Assembly: GCA_001515955.1 (NCBI GenBank)
Contig: LOES01000244.1
Location: 1-10,919 of the forward strand
DNA: 10,919 nucleotides
Reading direction: 5' to 3'
Source of the DNA: Clostridia bacterium BRH_c25
Lineage (GTDB): Bacteria > Bacillota_A > Clostridia > Lutisporales > Lutisporaceae
The notes beneath the pieces were generated by a model. It made no database searches. It was not told the origin of the DNA and saw nothing but the letters and a program-made list of their open reading frames with translations. Positions within the stretch are counted from its first letter, which is position 1, and each line of letters opens with the position of its first letter. Of this stretch, positions 1 through 5,162 are shown piece after piece. The position numbers were made by a program, and so were the translations under genes.

Positions 1-201
1 GTCCAGCAGTCTTTCGTAGATGAAGGAGCTGTACAATGCGGCTTCTGTACACCCGGACTTGTACTTACAACAACAGCTCTTGTTGAAAGCGGCAGGAAAT
101 ACACTGATGAAGAGATAAAGCGTGAGATATCCGGTCATTTATGCCGATGCACGGGGTACAACAAGATTTTTAATGCAGTGAAAAAAGTGCTGAATGATTA
201 G
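1..201 (+). CDS. [2Fe-2S] subunit of a molybdenum hydroxylase (xanthine dehydrogenase/CoxS family), 3' end only
   Basis: This is the last 66 residues of the small iron-sulfur subunit of a xanthine dehydrogenase-type molybdenum hydroxylase; the frame is open from base 1 and stops at TAG 199-201. Visible residues are the two cysteine pairs of the C-terminal, alpha-helical [2Fe-2S] domain: CGFC (fragment residues 13-16) followed by TPG, and CRC (48-50) inside GHLCRCTGY. In this family the cluster passes electrons between the molybdopterin subunit and the FAD subunit or another acceptor, in the cytoplasm. The N-terminal plant-ferredoxin-like domain lies outside the window. The substrate (purine, nicotinate, aromatic or aldehyde) cannot be told from this piece. 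It faces a molybdate uptake operon, which fits because the enzyme needs the molybdenum cofactor. Confidence 0.93.
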   Translation, partial: VQQSFVDEGAVQCGFCTPGLVLTTTALVESGRKYTDEEIKREISGHLCRCTGYNKIFNAVKKVLND

Positions 202-211
202 TGAATAAATG

Positions 212-284
212 GGTGCCAGGCTCGACGTTTAGACGGTTTTAGGATCAACTAACATACAACTGACTAAACATCGAGCCTGGCACC
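212..284. repeat. Imperfect palindromic repeat (REP/MITE-like) at the modC 3' end
   Basis: The arms at 212-232 (starting GGTGCCAGGCTCG) and 264-284 (ending CGAGCCTGGCACC) are reverse complements at 20 of 21 positions, and the odd one forms a G-T pair in RNA. Pairing continues inward past one mismatch (234-238 with 258-262), leaving a loop of about 19 bases. It lies between two convergent genes and could stop transcription from both sides, although neither side has a clean T-run. From memory, palindromes built on GGTGCCAGGC are scattered in many clostridial genomes; I cannot confirm this here. The right arm overlaps the last codons and stop of modC. Confidence 0.8.
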
Positions 285-902
285 ATCCTTTATCTTTATA
301 ATCCTGTCACCAAGCAATTCTGCCTCTTCATCATGGTGTGTTATCAGAATCATGCTGATATCCCATGTCTTTTTAAAATCCAGGAACTCATTATACATGT
401 TCTGCCTTGTGTCACTGTCCAAGGCAGAAAAGGGTTCATCCAGCAATAATAATTCAGGTTTGACCGATAATGCCCTTGCAAGGGCGACCCGCTGCTTTTC
501 TCCCCCTGATATCTGTGATGGATGTCTGTTCTCCAGATGTTTGATTTTAAAAGTATTCATCAGCTTTTCACAGTAATCCATGTCTTTTATTCCCTTACTC
601 CTGATTCCAAAAAGTATGTTGTTCTTTACTGTCATATGCGGAAACAGGGCATAATCCTGGAATACATACCCTATATTTCTACTGCAGATGGGAGTATCGA
701 TTTTTTCATCAGAAGAAAAAACCATATTATCATTAATTGTGATAGAACCGCTATCCGGCTTTTTTATCCCGCAAATGCAGTCAAGCACCGTAGTTTTTCC
801 TGAGCCTGACGGTCCCTGAATTACCAGGACCTCATTATCAAGCCTGAAGCTTATGTCCAGGTTATAATATTTTAACTTTTTTTGTATATCAACACATATC
901 AT
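264..902 (-). CDS. modC: Molybdate ABC transporter ATP-binding protein, short form without Mop domain
   Basis: This is the ATPase that powers molybdate import with ModA and ModB at the inner face of the membrane. Counting from the upstream GTG at 911 (215 residues), Walker A is GPSGSGKTT (33-41), the Q-loop Gln is 85 in YVFQDYALFP, the signature is SGGEKQ (135-140), Walker B is LLLLDEP (154-160), the D-loop is SALD (162-165) and the H-loop His is 192. I prefer ATG 902 because AGGTGA (913-908) stands 5 bases before it, while GTG 911 sits inside that SD. Full ModC proteins are about 350 residues with a C-terminal molybdate-binding Mop/TOBE domain. This one ends right after the ATPase core, and its last residues (GARLDV) are encoded by the palindromic repeat. 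FbpC/CysA-type ATPases look similar; the neighbours decide for ModC. Confidence 0.9.
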   Translation of the reverse strand: MICVDIQKKLKYYNLDISFRLDNEVLVIQGPSGSGKTTVLDCICGIKKPDSGSITINDNMVFSSDEKIDTPICSRNIGYVFQDYALFPHMTVKNNILFGIRSKGIKDMDYCEKLMNTFKIKHLENRHPSQISGGEKQRVALARALSVKPELLLLDEPFSALDSDTRQNMYNEFLDFKKTWDISMILITHHDEEAELLGDRIIKIKDGARLDV

Positions 903-907
903 TTTAC

Positions 908-913
908 TCACCT
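908..913 (-). promoter_or_regulatory. Ribosome binding site deciding the modC start
   Basis: AGGTGA on the minus strand ends 5 bases before ATG 902. It overlaps the alternative GTG (911-909), which makes the GTG an unlikely start. It lies just after the modB stop (919-917), so modB and modC are closely linked for translation. Confidence 0.6.
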
Positions 914-916
914 GTC

Positions 917-1579
917 TTATGCATTCTGCTTATTCTTCAGCCACATATTCAGGCTGTATATCATTGAAAAACTGAAGAATAAAACAATAATCATTAAAAT
1001 ATTTGCTGTTCTTGTATCGCCGCTTTCTACGGCATAATAAATTGCAAGGGGTATGGTTCCTGTCTTTCCAGGTATGTTCCCGGCTACCATAAGTGTTGCT
1101 CCAAATTCACCCAGTGCCCTTGAAAAGGATAATACAATACCGCTTACAACTCCCGGAAGAGCGAGAGGTAAAGTCACTTTCCAAAACACTCTTTTTTCAT
1201 CTGCCCCGAGAGTACGGGCGGCATTCTCATATTTATGATTTACATTCAAGAACGCGGATTTACAGCTTTGATACATTAGCGGCAGCGAAACAACAGCTGC
1301 GGCTATAGCGGCTGCAACCCACGTAAATACTATGCTGATCCCAAAAGCGTCATAAAGAATTTTACCCGGCAATCCTCTCCTCCCTATCAATATAAGCAGG
1401 CCGTATCCGGTAATTGAGGGGGGGATGACCATGGGAAGTATTATCAATACCTCCAGTAAATCTTTTCCCTTAAAATCATATTTGGTGAATAATCTTGCCA
1501 GAAATACTCCGGCTATTAGTGTGAAAATTGTGGCTGTAAGGGCAACCTTCAAAGAAATTTGTATATGGTCAATAATCAT
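917..1579 (-). CDS. modB: Molybdate ABC transporter permease
   Basis: A 220-residue integral membrane protein that forms the molybdate channel. About five hydrophobic segments are visible (roughly residues 7-30, 42-65, 83-105, 138-155, 193-213). The EAA loop that docks on the ATPase is at about 118-145 (AARTLGADEKRVFWKV, then PLALPGVVSG). RALGEFGATLMVAGNIPG (154-171) is the hallmark of ModB and the related CysT/CysW permeases. Length is normal for ModB (220-230). The ATG start at 1579 follows an AGG-type site that overlaps the modA stop (1591-1589), so the genes are packed within 9 bases. The order modA-modB-modC and the strand fit one transcript. Confidence 0.95.
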   Translation of the reverse strand: MIIDHIQISLKVALTATIFTLIAGVFLARLFTKYDFKGKDLLEVLIILPMVIPPSITGYGLLILIGRRGLPGKILYDAFGISIVFTWVAAAIAAAVVSLPLMYQSCKSAFLNVNHKYENAARTLGADEKRVFWKVTLPLALPGVVSGIVLSFSRALGEFGATLMVAGNIPGKTGTIPLAIYYAVESGDTRTANILMIIVLFFSFSMIYSLNMWLKNKQNA

Positions 1580-1588
1580 AGTGCATAC

Positions 1589-2374
1589 CTACCTTTGAGC
1601 CATAATGAATCCATATTTGTTAAACACTTGTTGTGCTTCATCGGAGGTTAAATAGTCAAAAAATATTCCTGCAGAAATTTTGTCTTTACTGGCTGATATA
1701 ATGGCAGCGGGATATACAATAGAGCTATGGGTGTTTTCCTCGAAGGTTTGGACAACAAAGCTATCCTTTATTGCAATTGTATCGGAGGCATATACAATAC
1801 CTGCAGCTACCTCTCCTTTTTCCACATATGCAAGAACCTGTTTCACATCCTTGGCAAACACCAGTTTGCTGCTTAATTCATCCCATAAATACATATTCTC
1901 AAGACTTTCCTTTGCATATTGCCCTGCCGGAACAGTTACGGGCTCGCCTATGCTTATTCTTTCATCCAGGTTGACCAGGTCAGCGGCAGTTTTTACCTTG
2001 TCCGTGTATTCCTTTGATACGATTAGGACAAGTTTGTTCTTAAGCAAATCCTTCCTGCCGGCTTTGTCAATCAAATTCTTTTCCTCCAAAGCATCCATCT
2101 GTTTTGTACCTGCTGAAATAAACAGATCTGCCGGTGCTCCTTCTTCAATCTGCTTCTGGAGTGTGCCTGAAGAAGCAAGGTTGAAGCTGAGCCTGATATT
2201 ATTGCTTTGCTCAAATGCCGGTTTTATTTCGTCAAGTGCTTCTTTCAGGCTTGCGGCTGCACAAACGGTAATGCTCCTGGGGCTTGTAGAAGGGGTATCC
2301 TGTACAGCCTCTGTGCATCCGTATAAATAGAGCAAGCATAAAAGCAAGGCTAAAATTAAAAAGGTTCTTTTCAT
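1589..2374 (-). CDS. modA: Molybdate-binding lipoprotein of the ABC transporter
   Basis: A 261-residue extracytoplasmic solute-binding protein. The N-terminus has a basic start (MKR), a hydrophobic stretch and a likely lipobox ending at Cys20 (LYGC, with an unusual Tyr at -2), consistent with a membrane-anchored lipoprotein in a Gram-positive. Family markers are CAAASL near residue 38, ASSGTLQKQIEEGAPADLF near 67-85, EPVTVPAGQYA in the middle and GIVYASDT near 190, all typical of ModA, where Ser and Tyr side chains hold the oxyanion. Tungstate binding by the same fold is possible (WtpA/TupA differ in sequence). The SD TTGGAGGC (2390-2383) stands 8 bases before ATG 2374. It is the first gene of the operon, directly behind the ModE-type operator. 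Confidence 0.95.
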   Translation of the reverse strand: MKRTFLILALLLCLLYLYGCTEAVQDTPSTSPRSITVCAAASLKEALDEIKPAFEQSNNIRLSFNLASSGTLQKQIEEGAPADLFISAGTKQMDALEEKNLIDKAGRKDLLKNKLVLIVSKEYTDKVKTAADLVNLDERISIGEPVTVPAGQYAKESLENMYLWDELSSKLVFAKDVKQVLAYVEKGEVAAGIVYASDTIAIKDSFVVQTFEENTHSSIVYPAAIISASKDKISAGIFFDYLTSDEAQQVFNKYGFIMAQR

Positions 2375-2400
2375 TTTTATTTGCCTCCAAGTTATATAGT

Positions 2401-2430
2401 ATTCGTTATACTTACATAAGTATAACGAAT
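2401..2430. promoter_or_regulatory. ModE-type operator, perfect 14-2-14 palindrome
   Basis: ATTCGTTATACTTA, a CA spacer, and TAAGTATAACGAAT form a perfect inverted repeat. The CGTTATA...TATAACG core matches the known ModE box of enterobacteria (CGnTATAT...ATATAACG type). It lies between the regulator gene and modA, 26 bases upstream of the modA start. One half covers the -10 of the modA promoter, so bound protein should block RNA polymerase. Confidence 0.88.
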
Positions 2431-2447
2431 ACAGAAAAATTTGTAAA
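2419..2447 (-). promoter_or_regulatory. Sigma-A promoter of modABC
   Basis: On the minus strand, -35 TTTACA (2447-2442), a spacer of exactly 17 bases, and -10 TATACT (2424-2419). The -10 is inside the ModE palindrome. Transcription should start near 2412, giving a short leader before the modA SD. Confidence 0.75.
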
Positions 2448-2471
2448 CAATATTATACAAAGCTGTAGTTG

Positions 2472-2813
2472 TTATGAAAAAGTGTCTCCAAAATGCTTGT
2501 GGAAAATTGCATGGAGACTTCTTTCACACTCTTCATAGAAATTTTGGTAAATGCCGACAAGTTCTTCTGCCTTCTCCGTAAGCTCGGAACCGCCGCCCTT
2601 TGATCCACCGGACTTACTTGCAATTAATCTATACCCTAGCTTTTCTTCTATGGATTTTATCAGATTATAGGCTTTGTTGTACGACATATTCATACTTCTT
2701 GCAGCTTCTGACAAGGAGCCCTTGTCCTTGACTCCTTGAAGCAGTTCAAGGGGTCCCTTCCCAAACACCTTGCCTTCTTTATCTATCCAGATTTTATACT
2801 TTAGTTCATACAT
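2472..2813 (-). CDS. modE: ModE-like single-domain winged-helix regulator
   Basis: A 113-residue protein matching only the N-terminal DNA-binding domain of ModE. Features are the start YELKYKIWIDKEGKVFGKGP, the helix-turn-helix KGSLSEAARSMNMSYNKAYNLIKSIEEKLG, and a glycine-rich wing SGGSKGGGSELTEKAEEL that closely resembles the GGKGGGG wing of E. coli ModE. The C-terminal Mop/TOBE domains that bind molybdate in full ModE (about 260 residues) are absent, so how it senses molybdate is open. GTG 2822 and ATG 2819 are also possible starts, but AGGGTGA (2825-2819) is 5 bases before ATG 2813, which I chose. It is upstream of modA on the same strand with the operator between them, so read-through and autoregulation are both possible. 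It probably represses modABC. Confidence 0.88.
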   Translation of the reverse strand: MYELKYKIWIDKEGKVFGKGPLELLQGVKDKGSLSEAARSMNMSYNKAYNLIKSIEEKLGYRLIASKSGGSKGGGSELTEKAEELVGIYQNFYEECERSLHAIFHKHFGDTFS

Positions 2814-2822
2814 TCTCATCAC

Positions 2823-3062
2823 CCTTATTTATCATTCCACAAAGAGTTGTGAAATTCCTCTTTAATATCAACAGATGGATTGAACGGGGTTCTTAAGGAA
2901 AGCAGCTTTGGCAACGATAGGTAATATGTTTTCTGCAAAAAAGGTATCGGATTATTTTAAAAATCAGCAGAGAAAGTTTTGGAACTAAAACGCAAAGGGT
3001 AGCAGGTCTATGTTGGAGAGCTTGGTGATAAGGAAATGTTAACCTTTGGACCACCCCTTTTT
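2823..3062. other. Intergenic region without a convincing gene
   Basis: This is the left part of the 328-base gap between the regulator and the glycosyltransferase gene. It presumably holds the regulator's promoter, but I see no good -35/-10 pair on the minus strand. On the plus strand a short frame at 2884-2988 ends KVSDYFKNQQRKFWN and looks mildly protein-like, with no good start; it may be the tail of a decayed gene. A weak hairpin (CACAA/TTGTG) lies near 2837-2852. A T-run at 3055-3064 is not preceded by a strong stem. Confidence 0.5.
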
Positions 3063-3091
3063 TTGCTTTAATCAAAAAATTTTGTTATACT
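3063..3091 (+). promoter_or_regulatory. Sigma-A promoter of the glycosyltransferase gene
   Basis: -35 TTGCTT (3063-3068), 17-base spacer rich in A/T, -10 TATACT (3086-3091). Transcription would start near 3098, about 50 bases before the GTG start. Confidence 0.72.
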
Positions 3092-3150
3092 ATTCTTATA
3101 GCTGTTAAAAATTACAAGTGATTTCAGCAAAAGAAAGGAGATGAACTGAA

Positions 3151-4401
3151 GTGGAAAAAAGCAAGAACATTAAAGTAGGAATAGGTTTTGCAACAGGCCG
3201 CAAAAGCTTTCAAAAAGTCCTAAAAACCTATGTTTATAACTGGCGGGAAAGTGGTTTGACGGGAAAAGAAAACGTCAGTTTAAATCTTTTAGTTGCATAT
3301 GATTTAAAATATTCAAACACCAAATCGACTGACTATACCAACGTCAGTAAGGAAGTGCTTGATCTGATTGACGAAACCTATTTTATCGGCAGTACTGCAA
3401 TTAAACAGGAAATCGATTATCTGATGAGAGAAAATGTCATCAATGATGCGGAAGCAAAGTTGTTTTTCGGAAGCGGATATGCTGCCAAACGCAATGCTGT
3501 GCTTTATACCGCAATGAAAAACAATATGGATTATCTTGTTTTTCTGGATGATGATGAATATCCGGTAGCGGTTACCAAAACACGATCTACTGCCATATGG
3601 GGCGGCCAGCATGTGCTCTCAACCCACCTTGAGAATATCAAGCAGGCGGATATTACCAACGGGCACCACTGCGGATATATCTCCCCTATTCCCTACATAA
3701 AGTTTAATGATATCATGTCAGAAGCGGATTTTCGTCAATTTATTGAAGCAATAAGCAATGATATCATCAATTGGGACACGATACGCTCGGTTATGAACAA
3801 TGGGGGAGTTACTTATGCCGATACAAAAATCCTGGTAAGTGATGCTGCTGAGGAGGTGCCGGAGGTCAACCATACCAAGTTTATTTCAGGTGCGAATCTA
3901 TGTATAAATCTTACAAAGCCTGACAGGGTCAGCCCATTTTACAATCCGCCGGGTGCGCGGGGAGAAGATACCTTCTTAAGCACCTGCCTAAGTCAGCGCA
4001 AAGTACTGCGTGTGCCTTGTTATGCATTCCATGATGGGTTTTCCACATATAATCATCTGATGTATGGCGTTCTTCCCACTAAACTGAAATATATTCAGGC
4101 CGACTCAGAGCAGATCATTACCCGGTTTTACCGAGCCTGCATAGGGTGGATCAGATATAAACCACTATTGCTCTATATCACACAGAGAGAGAATTACGAG
4201 GATAAAATCAAAGAGATGCGAGATAAGCTTGCGGCCACGCTTCCCAAAATCTGTGCATATTTTGGGAGAGAGGATTTTATGATTGTCTCAAAAGAGCTGG
4301 ACCGCTACGATAAAAATGTCAAAAAGCATTATGAACAGTTTCTTGAAACACAGCAGATTTGGACGAAAATCAATACATTTCTCGCAGAACGGCATCAATA
4401 G
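3151..4401 (+). CDS. GT-A-fold glycosyltransferase-like protein
   Basis: A 416-residue soluble protein. It starts at GTG 3151, 8 bases after the SD AAAGGAGATGA. The N-terminus KVGIGFATGRKSFQKVLKTY resembles the first beta-alpha unit of a GT-A nucleotide-sugar fold. FLDDDEYP (131-138, Asp133-135) looks like the DXD metal/nucleotide-sugar site. FISGANLCINL (244-254) and GARGEDTFLS (268-277) resemble the acceptor-side region of GT2-like enzymes, where an ED pair often supplies the catalytic base. KRNAVLYTAMKNNMDYLVFLDDD is the usual helix plus strand leading into DXD. There are no membrane segments or signal peptide, so it is cytoplasmic. It has its own promoter and no glycan genes beside it, so donor and acceptor cannot be guessed. 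The assignment rests on motifs; the exact family is uncertain. Confidence 0.7.
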   Translation: MEKSKNIKVGIGFATGRKSFQKVLKTYVYNWRESGLTGKENVSLNLLVAYDLKYSNTKSTDYTNVSKEVLDLIDETYFIGSTAIKQEIDYLMRENVINDAEAKLFFGSGYAAKRNAVLYTAMKNNMDYLVFLDDDEYPVAVTKTRSTAIWGGQHVLSTHLENIKQADITNGHHCGYISPIPYIKFNDIMSEADFRQFIEAISNDIINWDTIRSVMNNGGVTYADTKILVSDAAEEVPEVNHTKFISGANLCINLTKPDRVSPFYNPPGARGEDTFLSTCLSQRKVLRVPCYAFHDGFSTYNHLMYGVLPTKLKYIQADSEQIITRFYRACIGWIRYKPLLLYITQRENYEDKIKEMRDKLAATLPKICAYFGREDFMIVSKELDRYDKNVKKHYEQFLETQQIWTKINTFLAERHQ

Positions 4402-4471
4402 GAATAATAATAGAATAAAACATCATCATAAAATCTCTAAATAGTAGAATAATTAATATGAGGTGATTACA

Positions 4472-4516
4472 GTGGAATTCCACCTTATAGAAGGTGGCGT
4501 CTTGGAATTAAGATAA
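4472..4516 (+). other. Tiny ORF resembling the start of ArgJ (possible gene remnant)
   Basis: GTG 4472 follows a good SD (GAGGTGA, ending 6 bases before it) and encodes only 14 residues, VEFHLIEGGVLELR, then TAA. The opening EFHLIEGGV looks like the conserved N-terminus of ArgJ (glutamate N-acetyltransferase, typically IEGGVTAPKGF), but the similarity stops after nine residues. It may be the stump of a deleted argJ, a leader peptide, or chance. Confidence 0.25.
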
Positions 4517-4538
4517 ATATTAATGGATTACCTGATAT

Positions 4539-4572
4539 TCTTGAAGCCGCATTGAAAAATGCGGCTTCAAGA
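4539..4572. terminator. Strong hairpin with GAAA loop, possible terminator
   Basis: TCTTGAAGCCGCATT (4539-4553) pairs perfectly with AATGCGGCTTCAAGA (4558-4572) around a GAAA tetraloop. The 15-bp stem is very stable. There is no T-run directly after it; the nearest is at 4583-4587. It could therefore be a weak terminator of the upstream gene or an RNA-stabilising or processing element. Confidence 0.5.
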
Positions 4573-4610
4573 GTATGGAGGAATTTTTGGAAAGCATACT
4601 CCAAAAACTA

Positions 4611-4650
4611 TTGCAAAATTTTAGACATATTGGTATAATAAGTCTAAAAT
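4611..4650 (+). promoter_or_regulatory. Near-consensus sigma-A promoter bracketed by an inverted repeat (putative operator)
   Basis: -35 TTGCAA (4611-4616), 17-base spacer, perfect -10 TATAAT (4634-4639). A perfect 9-base inverted repeat, ATTTTAGAC (4618-4626) and GTCTAAAAT (4642-4650), surrounds the -10 with a 15-base centre. A repressor bound there would cover the spacer and start site. This is the best promoter upstream of the permease cluster. Its transcript would have a leader of about 520 bases before ATG 5163. Confidence 0.7.
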
Positions 4651-4652
4651 AA

Positions 4653-4671
4653 TTAACGAATATTTAACGAC
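4653..4671. repeat. Pair of 11-bp-spaced direct repeats (TTAACGA)
   Basis: TTAACGA occurs at 4653-4659 and again at 4664-4670, a period of 11 bases, just downstream of the promoter at 4611-4639. This layout is like sites of OmpR/PhoB-type response regulators (for example, PhoP boxes TTAACA with 11-bp period). Similar paired sites occur at 4918-4936 and 9767-9784. Confidence 0.4.
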
Positions 4672-4688
4672 AATTATTCACCTTAATT

Positions 4689-4891
4689 ATGTAAAATCGC
4701 CCATGCCTTTTTATTACGGGGAACACATCACAGAACAGGTCATTTCTGGGCGAAGTAAACCACCAACATATATATTTCGCGAAAAACATTTTACATTCTT
4801 AATTCAGATTTCGCGTAAATGTTTCCTTGATTTTTATTGAATTCACACTTTGCCCAATGTAAATACTTTTGTGCGTTCAATATAGTGTGAA
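4689..4891 (+). promoter_or_regulatory. Putative structured leader RNA of the permease operon
   Basis: Downstream of the promoter at 4611-4639 several stems nest. ATGTAAAAT (4689-4697) pairs with ATTTTACAT (4788-4796). Directly inside, CGCCCA (4698-4703) pairs with TGGGCG (4747-4752), and a short GCCT/AGGT stem (4705-4708 with 4737-4740) is inside that. Further on, TTCACACT (4842-4849) pairs with AGTGTGAA (4884-4891). GCCCA at 4852-4856 could compete for TGGGC at 4747-4751, giving an alternative fold. I do not recognise a known riboswitch class. Basis is hand-found pairing only. Confidence 0.35.
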
Positions 4892-4917
4892 ACCAAAAAT
4901 AATTTTATTATGTGGAA

Positions 4918-4973
4918 TTAACGACGTAATAGCGACATATAAATGGAATAGGGTGCCATATAATTTAAAGTGA
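4918..4973 (+). promoter_or_regulatory. Upstream copy of the shared bipartite motif
   Basis: TTAACGAC (4918-4925) and TAGCGACATATA (4930-4941) carry CGAC at an 11-base period. TAAAGTGA (4966-4973) follows 24 bases after the 12-mer. The same 12-mer and TAAAGTGA, 23 bases apart, occur before the amidohydrolase gene (9767-9809). An ATAAT element lies between the two parts in both copies, so a promoter here is possible. Confidence 0.45.
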
Positions 4974-5011
4974 TATACCCCAAAAGATGGCAGCCGGAAA
5001 TTTACCCGGTC

Positions 5012-5058
5012 GGGAGGTGATGCTGCAAAAAAATTAGTATAAAACATATAGGAGGTGA
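5012..5058 (+). promoter_or_regulatory. Two orphan Shine-Dalgarno sites before the permease gene
   Basis: GGGAGGTGAT (5012-5021) and AGGAGGTGA (5050-5058, a full 9-base anti-SD match) are stronger than the site used for ATG 5163 but have no normal start codon 5-10 bases downstream. The only short frame beginning here is ATG 5019 (five codons, MLQKN), too close to its SD. They may mark a lost gene start, non-standard initiation, or a regulatory ribosome stand-by site. Confidence 0.4.
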
Positions 5059-5162
5059 GATTAAAACCGGTTCAGGCAGCATTTGCTGCCGATACAGAAG
5101 AAAAACCAAAAAGAATTGGTATTCAGTTAAAATTATGGTTAAATGGAAAGGGGAGAAATTTC

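Larger units (their letters stand above)
4402..4610. other. Intergenic region after the glycosyltransferase gene
   Basis: No clear gene. It contains an A/T-rich stretch, a tiny ORF with a good SD (4472-4516), a small hairpin CCACCTT/AAGGTGG (4480-4486 with 4491-4497) and a strong GAAA-loop stem (4539-4572). The region may be the scar of a lost gene. Confidence 0.5.

Noticed and set aside
1680..2330. Long open frame on the plus strand opposite modA
   Set aside because: It is the mirror of a well-supported modA, is rich in Ser and Leu without domain features, and has no SD.
2884..2988. Plus-strand frame ending KVSDYFKNQQRKFWN
   Set aside because: It looks slightly protein-like but has no convincing start or family; I mention it only as a possible decayed gene tail.
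2893..3075. Minus-strand frame of 60 codons in the gap before the glycosyltransferase gene
   Set aside because: No SD, odd composition and no recognisable motif; it also crosses the likely -35 of the plus-strand promoter.
3117..3128. AGTGATTTCAGC, the reverse complement of part of the hairpin at 8394-8405
   Set aside because: A shared 12-mer between unrelated places is expected by chance in a window of this size, and there is no second matching element.
4836..4891. H-type pseudoknot from ATTGAA/TTCAAT and TTCACACT/AGTGTGAA
   Set aside because: The order of arms fits, but the connecting loops are 0 and 2 bases, too short to span the stems; the two stems are more likely alternatives.
4934..4964. 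Sporulation sigma-E promoter (ACATATA, then CATATAAT)
   Set aside because: The -10 is close to CATACAAT, but the -35 is poor and the second copy at 9767 does not keep a matching -10.
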